A stretch of 64,000 nucleotides of DNA from CAISIP01 sp031396205 (GCA_031396205.1 JANNKH010000028.1:27951-91950), one strand, 5' to 3'; positions 31,470-40,924 are shown, numbered from the stretch's first letter. Numbers and translations are program-made. Notes: generated by a model not told the origin, from the sequence alone.

Positions 31470-33515
31470 CTAGAACGGCAGGCGCGGACCGCCGGCGGGC
31501 CGGCCTGACCCGTTGACCGGAGTCACCACACCGATGACCACGGTTGCTCCCTCGCGCAACTGCGCAGCCGCAGGGCTGCCAGCGGTCACCAGCAATTCGG
31601 TGCTGCTGCCGTCCGAAATACCCAGCCGCACATTGAATGCCTTCGGTTTTCCGTCCTCAGCCAACAGGTAGATTCGGCCGCGAGAACTGGTACGCCCCGC
31701 CGCCTCGCTCAGCATGGCCGCATACCGTGTCTTCTGCTCCGGTGTCAGCACATCGCCGATGCGGGCGCGCAGATCGGCCATGATGCGGTCGCGCGCCTTG
31801 GGGCGCTCCTCGGCGCTCAGGTCACGCAATGCCATGAATCGCGGGCGGGCCTCGGCGAACAGTGCGTCTACCTTGACGGCCTGTTCAACGCCGAGCTTGA
31901 GTTCGGCCACCAGGCGGTTGCGAAATTCCTGCAACGGGCCACCACCGGGGGCCGGCGGCGCCACGCTAGCCCCGGCGCCAGCACCAGGCGGAACCGGCAC
32001 CGGTTTGTCCTGGCCTGCGGCGGCTCCTTTGGCGGGTGCGGCGACAGCAGCGGCGCCGCCGGCTTGCGCACCGGTTGCACCACCCGATCCGGCCCCCGCC
32101 TGCGCCGCACGGTTGGCCGCGGCCCTTGCCTGCATCTGCTCATAGGTGGCACGCTGGTCTGCAGTCAGTATGGCATTGATCTTTTGTTGCATCTCGCCCA
32201 GCAGCTTGGTACGCGCCGCCATGCGGGCATCCTGCTCCAGCTCGACCATGGCCATGAAGCGCGGTCGCAGTTCGAGCATGATCCCATCGAGCTTGGCCTG
32301 CTGCGCGGCGTCGAGCTTGAGCTCGTTGACCAGTCGCTCGCGTTGCGCGGCAAATCCGCCACCTGCTGGCTGGGCATGGGCGCTGGAAATCCAGGACCAG
32401 CTGCTTGCATCGCTGGTCGCGGACCCGGAGGCACCAGCAGCCGGCGCCGACGAGCCGCTCGACACCGGCTCGACACCGGCGATCCGCACCCGCAAAGCGG
32501 CATTGGGTACCTTGAGCACGTTCTCGCGCTGGTCGGTCACGATCCGCACATTGGCCGTCATGCCAGGCAGCAGGCGTCCGGCGCTATTGGAGAAGCCGAC
32601 GACCGCCACATAGGTCACGACGTTGGCAATGTTCTGGGCCGCCTTGCGCACCTGGCGCACATCGCCCTCGAAGGTCTGGCCCGGAAAAGCATCGACGGTG
32701 AACGTGGCCGGCTGGCCTGCGCGAATACGCCCGATGTCGCTTTCGTCGACGCTGGCATCGACCTGCATGTCGGACAGGTTCTGCGCAATCACAAAAAGCT
32801 CGGGCGATTGCAGACTGGCAGCCACTGTCTGCCCCTTTTCGATCGCGCGCTTGATCACGATGCCATCGACCGGCGACGTAATCCGCGTGCGTGCCAGATC
32901 CACCCTCGCCTGCGCCAGCGCCGCCTGCCGCTGCGCGACGTTGGCCAGCGCCGACTTGATCTGCGCCTCGGTCACGCCGACCTGGGCCTGGGTCGCCTTG
33001 AGCGCCTCGGCGCTGGTGTTGACCAGTGCGCGGGCCCGGTCGGCCTCGCTCTGGGCGATGAACTGCATCTGCACCAGGCTTTGCTTGCGCTCGAAGTCGC
33101 GCTGCGCTTCGTTCAGGTCGACCTGGGCCCGCGCGACCTGCGCCCGGCTCGCCGCTGCCGATGCCTGCGCTGTCAAAACAGCGGCCTGCGAAGCCTCCAC
33201 ATCGGCCTGGGCCGAGCGCACCCGGTATTCAAAGGTCTCCGGGTCGATCTGGGCAATCAACTGCCCCGCCTTGACCACAGAATTGAAATCGACCAGCAGA
33301 TCCCGGATCTGGCCCGACACCTGCGTGCCGACCGACACCTGTGTGACCGGATTGACCGCTCCACTGGCCGACACCGTGGACTGCAGGTTGCCACGGTCGA
33401 TGGTGGCCGTGCGGTACTGCACCGCCTCAGCGTCTGAACGTTGGCTCCACCACCACGCAGCCGCAGCGGCCGCGACAACCAATCCAGGCACCAGGAGCCA
33501 GCGCGATTTCTTCAT
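31470..33515 (-). CDS. MacA/HlyD-type periplasmic adaptor with a duplicated helical insert
   Basis: A 681-residue adaptor, far longer than MacA (about 370-400). The first 340 residues are normal: membrane anchor (LLVPGLVVAAAAAAWWW), lipoyl halves (GQIRDLLVDFNSVVKAGQLIAQID and TRITSPVDGIVIKR), a long coiled-coil hairpin (about 100-210) and the beta-barrel (to VPNAAL near 340). The membrane-proximal end resumes at RGRIYLLAEDGKP near 612. Between them lie about 265 extra residues with two related helical units (388-465 and 528-603). Each carries RLVxELKL, RPRFMA and an LTxxQ-like motif, as in Spy/CpxP proteins, joined by Ala/Gly/Pro linkers. First gene of the export operon. Confidence 0.9.
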   Translation of the reverse strand: MKKSRWLLVPGLVVAAAAAAWWWSQRSDAEAVQYRTATIDRGNLQSTVSASGAVNPVTQVSVGTQVSGQIRDLLVDFNSVVKAGQLIAQIDPETFEYRVRSAQADVEASQAAVLTAQASAAASRAQVARAQVDLNEAQRDFERKQSLVQMQFIAQSEADRARALVNTSAEALKATQAQVGVTEAQIKSALANVAQRQAALAQARVDLARTRITSPVDGIVIKRAIEKGQTVAASLQSPELFVIAQNLSDMQVDASVDESDIGRIRAGQPATFTVDAFPGQTFEGDVRQVRKAAQNIANVVTYVAVVGFSNSAGRLLPGMTANVRIVTDQRENVLKVPNAALRVRIAGVEPVSSGSSAPAAGASGSATSDASSWSWISSAHAQPAGGGFAAQRERLVNELKLDAAQQAKLDGIMLELRPRFMAMVELEQDARMAARTKLLGEMQQKINAILTADQRATYEQMQARAAANRAAQAGAGSGGATGAQAGGAAAVAAPAKGAAAGQDKPVPVPPGAGAGASVAPPAPGGGPLQEFRNRLVAELKLGVEQAVKVDALFAEARPRFMALRDLSAEERPKARDRIMADLRARIGDVLTPEQKTRYAAMLSEAAGRTSSRGRIYLLAEDGKPKAFNVRLGISDGSSTELLVTAGSPAAAQLREGATVVIGVVTPVNGSGRPAGGPRLPF

Positions 33516-33703
33516 GCGTGGATTCTAGGAACAAGGGCAAGCACTCTGTCGGCCACGGGCATCCGGAAATGTAAAGTCACGGCAAAGTCGCTCGCGCCCG
33601 CTGGCTGCAACTCACACCACGGTTCGCGCGTTTCGTCGCATACCGGTCGCCGCCGGCAGGGCGCCCTGGCACATTCGACTCCATCGCGACACCCGAGACC
33701 ACC

Positions 33704-34117
33704 ATGCAACTCACACCCCTGATCGCCATCCACATGAGCGCGGCCATTGCCGCCATCGCCGTCGGCCCCCTCGCTCTATGGGCGCGCAAGGGCCGTCAGC
33801 AGCGGCCGCGCCTGCACCGGGCTTTCGGTTATGCCTGGGTCACGCTGATGCTGGCCACCGCGATATCTGCCATCTTCATCCGCGACTTTGCACTGCCCAA
33901 CATCGCCGGCTATACGCCGATTCATCTTCTGGTGCCCATCGTTCTGCTCATGCTGGTCGGCGCTTTCTGGTTCCTGGCGCGCGGAAACATCAATGGACAC
34001 CGCAGGACGATGCAGAACCTGTACCTGGGCGCCTGCGTCATCGCCGGCGGGTTCACGCTGCTGCCCGGCCGCTTTCTCGGCGACCTGGTGCTGGGCCAGT
34101 GGCTCGGACTGATCTAG
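33704..34117 (+). CDS. DUF2306-type membrane protein
   Basis: A 137-residue protein with four hydrophobic helices (IAIHMSAAIAAIAVGPLAL, WVTLMLATAISAIFI, LLVPIVLLMLVGAFWFL, LGACVIAGGFTLL). It has the family residues HRAFGYAW and NINGHRRTM, with His/Arg positions that recall heme- or quinone-linked membrane proteins. Function unknown. First gene of a plus-strand cluster of small membrane proteins leading to a LytS/LytTR pair. Confidence 0.75.
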   Translation: MQLTPLIAIHMSAAIAAIAVGPLALWARKGRQQRPRLHRAFGYAWVTLMLATAISAIFIRDFALPNIAGYTPIHLLVPIVLLMLVGAFWFLARGNINGHRRTMQNLYLGACVIAGGFTLLPGRFLGDLVLGQWLGLI

Positions 34118-34156
34118 ACCATACCCATCCAGACCGATTTTTTGAAGGGGCCGTCC

Positions 34157-34477
34157 ATGCAATCCCACAACAACGTCCGGGCACTGCCCGACCCTCTTGA
34201 GCGGCTGGCCCGCCGACGCGCCGGCATGCGCATGGGCTGGCTCGCGCACTTGCTGGTGTTCGTCGCCGTCAACCTGTTGTTGGCCGTGGTTGCGGCCAGC
34301 AGCGGCCGCAACTGGGCGGTCTTCCCATTGCTCGGTTGGGGCCTGGGACTGGCGATCCATGGTGGTGTCGTGTTCCTGGTCACCGGCGGCCTGGGACTGC
34401 AGGATCGGCTGGTGCAGAAAGAACGCGAGCGACTGGCTCGCACCGCGTCCCGTTCTGAATCGGCAGGCGCACCATGA
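34157..34477 (+). CDS. 2TM-domain protein, copy 1
   Basis: A 106-residue protein with the 2TM domain: a basic entry (LERLARRRAGMRMGW), two helices (LLVFVAVNLLLAVVAAS and FPLLGWGLGLAIHGGVVFL) and the closing LVQKERERL helix. ATG 34157 is chosen because AAGGGG lies just upstream; a TTG at 34142 is not needed. It overlaps the next gene by 4 bp (ATGA). It is a paralogue of the gene at 35468-35764. In other bacteria 2TM domains often accompany LytTR two-component systems, as here. Confidence 0.8.
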   Translation: MQSHNNVRALPDPLERLARRRAGMRMGWLAHLLVFVAVNLLLAVVAASSGRNWAVFPLLGWGLGLAIHGGVVFLVTGGLGLQDRLVQKERERLARTASRSESAGAP

Positions 34478-35424
34478 AAATCGTGGCAATCACGCTGATG
34501 CTGGCCAGTGCAGTGCTACTGGCGGCCATCGCCTTCGGCGGCCCGGGACCGATTGCAGCGCTGGCCAGCATCAATGATCCATTCGCCAAGGCCGACTTCT
34601 CGGGCGTGCCACCGGCACGCAGCTTCACTGCCCGCGATGGCACACGCCTGGCCTGGCTGCATTACCCGGCGGCCGGCGCAACCGAGCGCGCGCGGCGTAT
34701 CGTGCTGGTACACGGCTCGTCGGCGCGGGCCCGCTCGATGCATGTGCTGGCCCGCGCGCTGGCACAGGCCGGTTTTGAAGTTGCTGCGCTGGACATGCGC
34801 GGCCACGGCGATTCAGGAGCGCGCGGCCAGGCAAGCTATGTCGACCAACTGGAAGATGATGTGACGGACTTCATGCGTGCGGTTCCGCATCCAGGTCCCA
34901 GCACGCTCGCCGGCTTCTCCTCGGGTGGCGGCTTCGTGTTGCGGTTTGCCGGCGGCCCGCAGCAGGAGCTGTTCGACCGCTACTTGCTTCTGGCCCCGTA
35001 CCTGCACCACACGGCGCCGACAAACCGGCCGAAAGACGGCGGCTGGGTGTCGGTCGGTCTGCCGCGCCTTGTCGCCTTGAGCCTGCTCAACCGGGTCGGT
35101 ATCACCACCTGGAACGATCTGCCCGTGCTGCGCTTCGGACTGAACGACACCGCACGGGCATTTCTTACCAGCAGCTACAGCTTCACGCTGGCCACGGCAT
35201 TCCGGCCGCGGGACGACTACCGGGGTGATATCCGCCTTGCACGCCGGCCACTGCGCATCGTCGTTGGCGCCCAGGACGAGTTGTTCGATGCCAGCCGCTA
35301 CGCCGACGTATTCGCCGGCGCCGCACAACCGGTCCCTGTGACGCTGGTCGACGGCGTCAACCATATCGGCCTTACCCTGGACCCACGTGCACATGCGAGC
35401 ATCGTCGACGCTTGCAGCAACTGA
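34474..35424 (+). CDS. Membrane-anchored alpha/beta hydrolase
   Basis: A 316-residue protein with an N-terminal hydrophobic anchor or signal (ITLMLASAVLLAAIAFGG). The hydrolase fold follows: VLVHGSSARARSMH, DMRGHGDSG, nucleophile elbow GFSSGGGF near 149, an Asp in GAQDELFD and the final His in VNHIGL. It is likely a periplasm-facing esterase or lysophospholipase; the substrate is unknown. It lies between the two 2TM-domain genes, overlapping the first. Confidence 0.82.
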   Translation: MKIVAITLMLASAVLLAAIAFGGPGPIAALASINDPFAKADFSGVPPARSFTARDGTRLAWLHYPAAGATERARRIVLVHGSSARARSMHVLARALAQAGFEVAALDMRGHGDSGARGQASYVDQLEDDVTDFMRAVPHPGPSTLAGFSSGGGFVLRFAGGPQQELFDRYLLLAPYLHHTAPTNRPKDGGWVSVGLPRLVALSLLNRVGITTWNDLPVLRFGLNDTARAFLTSSYSFTLATAFRPRDDYRGDIRLARRPLRIVVGAQDELFDASRYADVFAGAAQPVPVTLVDGVNHIGLTLDPRAHASIVDACSN

Positions 35425-35467
35425 ATCCGCGGCACACCCTGACGCGACCTAGAATCGACCACAACCC

Positions 35468-35764
35468 ATGACGAACCGGTTCTCGAACGACGACCTCGAC
35501 AAGCTGGCCCGCAGGCGCGCAGGAGCCAAGCTGGGCTGGTATGGCCATGCAGCGGTGTACCTGGTCGTCAACCTGTTCCTGTTCGCTTTATCGGAATATG
35601 CGCTGGGACAGCGCCGCTGGTCGATCTATCCCCTGCTCGGCTGGGGACTGGGGCTGGCGTTGCACGGCGTCGCGGTGTTCGTGCTCGGGCCGGGCAGCGG
35701 TCTACGCGAGCGCATGGTCGAAAAAGAGCGCGAGCGGCTACGGCGCGATCGCGGGCCGGGCTGA
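35468..35764 (+). CDS. 2TM-domain protein, copy 2
   Basis: A 98-residue paralogue of the protein at 34157-34477: LDKLARRRAGAKLGWYGHAA, two helices (VYLVVNLFLFALSEYAL and YPLLGWGLGLALHGVAVFVL), then MVEKERERLRRD. It lies 17 bp upstream of the histidine kinase gene, so it may modulate that kinase's membrane part. No enzymatic motif. Confidence 0.8.
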   Translation: MTNRFSNDDLDKLARRRAGAKLGWYGHAAVYLVVNLFLFALSEYALGQRRWSIYPLLGWGLGLALHGVAVFVLGPGSGLRERMVEKERERLRRDRGPG

Positions 35765-35781
35765 ACCCGTCAGTCGGCCCC

Positions 35782-36825
35782 ATGCGCATCGACTGGGTCG
35801 CCAAGGCAAGTCACTTGCTGCAAACGCTGGCTTTTTGCCTCGCCGCGGCGGCGATCCAGTATGCCTTTCGACCCGAGCGTGCGTACGAGATACCCCTGAT
35901 GTATTCGCTGGCCATCGGCACCAGCATCTGGCTGCTGATCGACTTCGGTCGGGAACTGTTTCCCTCCAGCGCCATGACCGGCTGGCCGCAGGGACACGCG
36001 GCATGGCTGCTGCCACTGTCCGCCGTGGGTGCCGGCTATGTGCTGGGTACCTTGACGGGCGACGCATGGTTCGGCTGGTCGTCCTGGAGCGGTGCCGGGC
36101 TGCAAACGCTACCCACATCCTTGCTGATCACCCTGATGGCCGGAACCGCGGCCAGCTATTTCTTCTATTCACGTACCCAGAGCAGCTACCTGACAGCCCG
36201 TATGGCCGAGGCCAATCTCCAGGCCTCGCAGGCACGGCTCAAATTGCTGGAAACCCAACTCGAGCCGCACATGCTGTTCAACACGCTGGCCAACCTGCAG
36301 GCGCTGATCGACACCGAGCCCGCTCGCGCGCAGGTCATGCTCGAGCATCTGATCGCCTACCTGCGCGCCACGCTCAATGCCTCGCGCGCCAGCACGCACT
36401 CACTGCAGGCCGAATTCGATCGGCTACGCGACTACCTGGAGTTGATGGCGATCCGCATGGGTCCGCGCCTGTCGTTCACGTTGCAACTGCCACCAGCGCT
36501 GGCATCGGTCCACGTGCCGACCCTGTTGTTACAGCCACTGGTGGAGAACGCGATCCGGCACGGCCTCGAACCCAAGGTCGATGGTGGCAGCGTTTCCGTG
36601 TGCGCGACCCGATCGGGCGATATGCTCGCGCTGGAGGTGCGCGACACCGGCGTCGGCTTGTCGCGCGAGGCGCGGACAGCCGATGGTTTCGGGCTGGCGC
36701 AGGTACGCGAGCGGCTGGAAACCAGCTACGGTGCCAATGCGCAACTGCGCTTCAATGGCGGCCACGACACCGGCCCCGACACTGGCGTCGCCATCCGAAT
36801 CACATTGCCATGCCCAGCGCGCTGA
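35782..36825 (+). CDS. LytS/AlgZ-type sensor histidine kinase
   Basis: A 347-residue sensor kinase. About four N-terminal helices (residues 12-135) have no extracytoplasmic domain. The His-kinase domain follows, with the phospho-acceptor box LETQLEPHMLFNTLANLQ, the N box LLQPLVENAIRHGLEP and the G box DTGVGLS. It is likely autophosphorylated at the His of LEPHMLFN and passes phosphate to the LytTR regulator, whose gene overlaps it by 16 bp. The signal is unknown, possibly membrane state given the 2TM partners. Confidence 0.9.
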   Translation: MRIDWVAKASHLLQTLAFCLAAAAIQYAFRPERAYEIPLMYSLAIGTSIWLLIDFGRELFPSSAMTGWPQGHAAWLLPLSAVGAGYVLGTLTGDAWFGWSSWSGAGLQTLPTSLLITLMAGTAASYFFYSRTQSSYLTARMAEANLQASQARLKLLETQLEPHMLFNTLANLQALIDTEPARAQVMLEHLIAYLRATLNASRASTHSLQAEFDRLRDYLELMAIRMGPRLSFTLQLPPALASVHVPTLLLQPLVENAIRHGLEPKVDGGSVSVCATRSGDMLALEVRDTGVGLSREARTADGFGLAQVRERLETSYGANAQLRFNGGHDTGPDTGVAIRITLPCPAR

Positions 36826-37649
36826 TTGCCGAGGACGAGCCGCTGCTGGCCCAGGCCTTGCGCAAGGCACTGGGGCTCGAGTGGCCGCAATTGCTGATCG
36901 TCGCCAGTGTCGGCGATGGCGCCAGCGCGGTCGAGCAGGCCCTGCGCTGGCGACCCGATGTGTTGTTCCTCGACATTCGCATGCCCGGGATGAGCGGTAT
37001 CGACGCCGCCGCCGACCTTGCTGATCGATGGGAATCGGATAGGGCGGGAACGCCTTTCCCGGCGCTGGTTTTTGTCACCGCCTATGAGCAATATGCGGTG
37101 CAGGCCTTTGAGGCCCGGGCGATCGACTACCTGCTCAAGCCATTGCAAGCCGAACGATTGCACAAGACGGTCCTGCACCTGCGGCACATGTTGGAGCAGC
37201 GCAAGTCCATCGTTCTCAACCAGGCTGCGCCGTCGCCCACGCCGCAAGCGGGCATCGATCGGGTAGTCGACCAGCTGCGGCATTTGCTGGCCGCGCAGGG
37301 CGCCGGCATCCCAGCACCGGCCGGCTACCTGTCCGCACTGCAGGCCAGCGTGGGCAACGTGATCCATATGGTTCCGACAGACGCGGTGTTGTGGCTCGAA
37401 GCGACCGATAAGTATGTGCGGGTGCTGACCGCAGATCATGAGTACCTGATCCGAACACCGCTGCGCGAGTTGCTGCCCCAACTCGATCCGCGACTGTTCT
37501 GGCAGGTCCACCGGGCCCATGTGGTGCGGGCCAGCGCCATCGACACCGTGACCCGCGACGAGAGCGGGAAACTGTGGATCGCACTGCGCGCAAACCCGCA
37601 TCGCATCGCGGTTAGCCGCTTGTATGCCCACCGCTTCAAGGCGATGTAG
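36810..37649 (+). CDS. LytTR-family response regulator
   Basis: A 279-residue regulator: receiver domain (IAEDEPLLAQAL acidic pocket, phospho-Asp in VLFLDIRMPGMSG, Thr in FVTAYEQYA, Lys in YLLKPL), a linker with a Pro/Gln stretch, and a C-terminal LytTR DNA-binding domain (WLEATDKYVRVLT, TPLRELLPQLD, VHRAHVVRA, ANPHRIAVSR). The real start is the ATG at 36810 inside the kinase gene's end. It probably controls the membrane-protein cluster or a small regulon. Confidence 0.92.
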   Translation: MPSALIAEDEPLLAQALRKALGLEWPQLLIVASVGDGASAVEQALRWRPDVLFLDIRMPGMSGIDAAADLADRWESDRAGTPFPALVFVTAYEQYAVQAFEARAIDYLLKPLQAERLHKTVLHLRHMLEQRKSIVLNQAAPSPTPQAGIDRVVDQLRHLLAAQGAGIPAPAGYLSALQASVGNVIHMVPTDAVLWLEATDKYVRVLTADHEYLIRTPLRELLPQLDPRLFWQVHRAHVVRASAIDTVTRDESGKLWIALRANPHRIAVSRLYAHRFKAM

Positions 37650-37679
37650 TACAACCCGCACCGTGACTGGAGAAACTCC

Positions 37680-38309
37680 TTGGAAAATGAAACCGGCGAC
37701 ACCACATCCGATGGCGCGACCCAGGTGCTTGACTACTGGCTCGGGGACGCAATGGAGCTGGGTTGGCCAAGCCAGAGCCGCAGCGCCCTTTGGTTCGGCG
37801 GCGGCAAAGAACGAGACGATTACATCGCCCGGCGCTTCGGTGCGCCGGTCGAACAGGCGATGGCCGGCGGATTGGCGGCCTGGGAGGCGACGCCGCTGTC
37901 TCTTTTGGCGCTGGTGATTGTGCTGGACCAGTTCGGCCGCAATCTGTTTCGCGGCAAGGGACGGGCATTTGGCGGTGATGCGCGTGCGCAGTCACTGGTG
38001 CAGGACGCCTTGACCAAAGGCTGGCAGGCTCAATTGCCGCTGGCTGGCGCCGTGTTCCTGTATATGCCGCTGATGCATGCTGAGAGCCTGGCACTGCAGG
38101 ACGAATGCGTACGCCGCTTCGCAGAGTTGCTGGCCGGCGCCCCGCCAGAGCGCCACAAGGACCTGCAAGGCAACCTTGCCTTTGCCGAGAAGCACCGCGA
38201 CATCATCGTCCGTTTTGGCCGCTTCCCTTACCGCAATGCGGCATTGGGGCGCACCAGCAGCGCTGCGGAAGAGGGGTTCTTGCGTGACGGGCCCCGGTTC
38301 GGCCAATAG
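37680..38309 (+). CDS. DUF924 family protein
   Basis: A 209-residue soluble protein. Recognisable family blocks: VLDYWLGDAMELGW, LALVIVLDQFGRNLFRG, FLYMPLMHAESLALQD, and RFGRFPYRNAALGR near the end. The fold resembles tetratricopeptide-like helices; biochemical function is unknown. The start is TTG at 37680 with GGAG 7 nt upstream; no better in-frame ATG is present. It follows the response regulator gene by 30 bp, so may be co-transcribed. Confidence 0.85.
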   Translation: MENETGDTTSDGATQVLDYWLGDAMELGWPSQSRSALWFGGGKERDDYIARRFGAPVEQAMAGGLAAWEATPLSLLALVIVLDQFGRNLFRGKGRAFGGDARAQSLVQDALTKGWQAQLPLAGAVFLYMPLMHAESLALQDECVRRFAELLAGAPPERHKDLQGNLAFAEKHRDIIVRFGRFPYRNAALGRTSSAAEEGFLRDGPRFGQ

Positions 38310-38360
38310 GCTTGCGACTCGGCACATGCCGGCCGCCAAGAGAACCATGGCGCCGTGGGG

Positions 38361-38786
38361 TCAGTTGTTGCCCCAATTGCCGTCGCGTGGTTCGTATGGG
38401 CCATGGTGGACAGACTTGCGATGCTGCTTGCGCCAATGCTTGTCCCGTCCGTGCCGATATCCATCCGCCTGCCAGCGTGGCTCGACATAGTACGGTGCAG
38501 ATGCATAGTACGGTGCTGATGCATAGACCACCTGTGGTTGAACAACTTGCACTACCCTGGGTCGCACCACGACCTGCGGCTGGTATACATATACGGGCTG
38601 TGTCACCACCACCGGGCGGTGGACCATCAACGGCGGAGCGTTCGACATGCCGACAGGAACGCCAGGCGATGCCACGCCGACGGTCCAGTAGACATCACCC
38701 GCATGGGCCGTGCCATTGACCAGCCACGCGGCCGCAGCCAGACCGGCAACCGCCATCAGTGCACCAACAGATCGGCGCTTTTCCAT
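38361..38786 (-). CDS. Small secreted protein with Tyr/Val/Pro-rich repeats
   Basis: A 141-residue protein with a signal peptide (MEKRRSVGALMAVAGLAAAAW...AHA). The mature region has short low-complexity repeats (VVVTQPVYVYQPQVVVRP, PYYASAPYYVEP) and a His/Arg-rich tail. The ATG at 38786 has a perfect AGGAGG nearby (GCAGGAGGAACTCAAG), so it is preferred over the longer open frame. The periplasmic or envelope role is unknown. Confidence 0.75.
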   Translation of the reverse strand: MEKRRSVGALMAVAGLAAAAWLVNGTAHAGDVYWTVGVASPGVPVGMSNAPPLMVHRPVVVTQPVYVYQPQVVVRPRVVQVVQPQVVYASAPYYASAPYYVEPRWQADGYRHGRDKHWRKQHRKSVHHGPYEPRDGNWGNN

Positions 38787-38967
38787 CTTGAGTTCCTCCT
38801 GCAAACCGACACCGGGGTGACGACGCCGCCCCTGTCTGATTAACGCCGGGAATCCCGCCAGCGATGACCGGCCGCATGTGACAAGGATTGCCAAACGTAA
38901 GTTGCAGGCATCGAAACCGAGACCCAGTGCACCGACGGGGCCGGTGACGCCGCCTAGAATCCGGTCC

Positions 38968-40794
38968 ATGCGTACGCCCTCTTCCAAACCCCCCAGGACT
39001 GCGGCACCGGCTGCGCCGGAGTCGGCCAAGACCAGCAATTTCCTGCGCCAGATCATCGAATCCGACCTGGCCCATGGTGTCAACGCCGCCCGCCGGTGGG
39101 GCGCAAGCCCCGGAGATGCGGCCCACCATGCGGCAGGGCAGATCGATCCGGCCCGCATCCGGACCCGTTTTCCACCCGAACCCAACGGCTACCTGCACAT
39201 TGGCCACGCCAAGAGCATCTGCCTCAATTTCGGCCTTGCGCAGGAATACGGCGGAGTCTGCCATTTGCGCTTTGACGACACCAATCCGGAAAAGGAAGAC
39301 AGGGAGTATGTCGATGCCATTGTCGACACCGTGCACTGGCTGGGGTTCGATTGGCAGGCCCACGGCTGCAGCCACCTCTACCACGCGAGCGACTATTTCG
39401 ACTTCATGTACCGGGCAGCCGAGTACCTGATAAGCGTCGGTCACGCGTATGTGGACGAGCAAAGCGCCGAGGAGATGCGGCTCAATCGAGGCGACTTTTC
39501 GCGACCCGGCGTCGACAGTGCGTTTCGCAACCGGTCCCCGGAGCAAAACCTGACCCGGTTCCGCGAGATGCGCGACGCCAAACACGTCGATGGCAGCATG
39601 GTGTTGCGCGCCAGGGTCGACATGGCCAGCCCCAACATCAACCTGCGTGACCCGACGATCTACCGGATCCGGCGCGCCGAGCACCACAACACTGGCGACA
39701 AATGGTGCATCTACCCGATGTACGCCTATGCACACCCGATCGAGGATGCGCTCGAGCAGATCACCCACAGCATCTGCACGCTCGAGTTTGAGGACCAGCG
39801 GCCCTGGTACGACTGGGTGCTGGCGCGCCTGATCGAAGGCGGCCTGCTCGCAGCTCCGCCGCCCCGCCAGTACGAGTTTGCCCGGCTGAACTTGACCTAT
39901 GTGATCACCAGCAAACGCAAGCTGGCGGCCTTGGTCTATGACCACAAGGTCAGTGGCTGGGATGACCCTCGGATGCCGACCTTGGTCGGGTTGCGCCGGC
40001 GCGGCTATACGCCCGAGAGCCTGCGTCTGCTGGCAGAGCGCGCCGGCACCAGCAAGGCGGGCGGCTGGACCGACTACAGCACGCTGGAGGCTTGTCTGCG
40101 CGAAACCCTGGAAAACGCAGCGCCACGAGCCATGGCGGTGCTCGATCCGATCAAACTGGTGATCACCAACTGGAATACGGTGATGGGAATCGCCGCCGAC
40201 GGCGGCGGAGTACTGGATGCCTGCAGCGCGCCGCTGCACCCGCATCTGCCGGAAATGGGACGACGCAATTTCAGCATCGGCGGTGAGGTCTGGATCGAGC
40301 GCGGGGACTTCGCGGAATCGCCGCCCAAAGGATTCTTTCGCCTGTTTCCGGGCAACAAGGTGCGTCTGAAGTACGGTCATGTGATCGAATGCACCGGCTG
40401 CAGCAAGGGGCCCGATGGCAGCGTCACGGCCGTGCACGCCACGCTTATCTCCGACACCAAGAGCGGTACGCCCGGTTCGGACAACATCAAGGTCAAGGGC
40501 GTCATCACCTGGGTCAGCGTATCCGACGGACTGCCAGCCGAAGTGCGGCTGTATGACCGCCTGTTCACCGAACCGCAGCCTGACGCTGGCGGTCGCGATT
40601 TTCTGGCCAGCCTCAATCAGGACAGCCTGCGGGTTGTGCAGGCGATCGTCGAGCCGTCGCTGGCCAGCGCCAAGGCGGACGACAAGTTCCAGTTCGAACG
40701 CCACGGCTATTTCGTGGCGGACCGGGTGGACCATGGACCGGGCAAGCCGGTATTCAACCTGTCGGTCGGGCTCAAGGACACCTGGGCCAAATAG
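38968..40794 (+). CDS. glnS: Glutaminyl-tRNA synthetase
   Basis: A 608-residue class I synthetase. HIGH motif in PPEPNGYLHIGHAKS, GlnRS-specific RFDDTNPEKED, the KMSKS equivalent VITSKRKL, and the two C-terminal beta-barrels of the GlnRS anticodon-binding region. It charges tRNA-Gln in the cytoplasm, implying that this organism does not rely solely on the transamidation route. The start at 38968 gives a short Pro/Ala-rich leader before NFLRQIIESDL; a longer frame from 38878 has no support. Divergent from the secreted-protein gene. Confidence 0.96.
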   Translation: MRTPSSKPPRTAAPAAPESAKTSNFLRQIIESDLAHGVNAARRWGASPGDAAHHAAGQIDPARIRTRFPPEPNGYLHIGHAKSICLNFGLAQEYGGVCHLRFDDTNPEKEDREYVDAIVDTVHWLGFDWQAHGCSHLYHASDYFDFMYRAAEYLISVGHAYVDEQSAEEMRLNRGDFSRPGVDSAFRNRSPEQNLTRFREMRDAKHVDGSMVLRARVDMASPNINLRDPTIYRIRRAEHHNTGDKWCIYPMYAYAHPIEDALEQITHSICTLEFEDQRPWYDWVLARLIEGGLLAAPPPRQYEFARLNLTYVITSKRKLAALVYDHKVSGWDDPRMPTLVGLRRRGYTPESLRLLAERAGTSKAGGWTDYSTLEACLRETLENAAPRAMAVLDPIKLVITNWNTVMGIAADGGGVLDACSAPLHPHLPEMGRRNFSIGGEVWIERGDFAESPPKGFFRLFPGNKVRLKYGHVIECTGCSKGPDGSVTAVHATLISDTKSGTPGSDNIKVKGVITWVSVSDGLPAEVRLYDRLFTEPQPDAGGRDFLASLNQDSLRVVQAIVEPSLASAKADDKFQFERHGYFVADRVDHGPGKPVFNLSVGLKDTWAK

Positions 40795-40924
40795 CGCGCC
40801 ACTCGACTGCTTGCGCGTCCGTTGCGCAACGGAAAGTCGCCCGTACTGGCGCACCGGTGGCGGCGTCGTTATAGTGACATGCGTGGCGGTGGATTGTCCG
40901 CTGTCAACCTGCAAGGATTCCACC

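Noticed and set aside
35541..36809. A frame continuous with the LytTR regulator gene, extending it upstream by more than 400 codons
   Set aside because: The extension runs out of frame through the 2TM and histidine kinase genes; the receiver domain begins exactly at the ATG at 36810.
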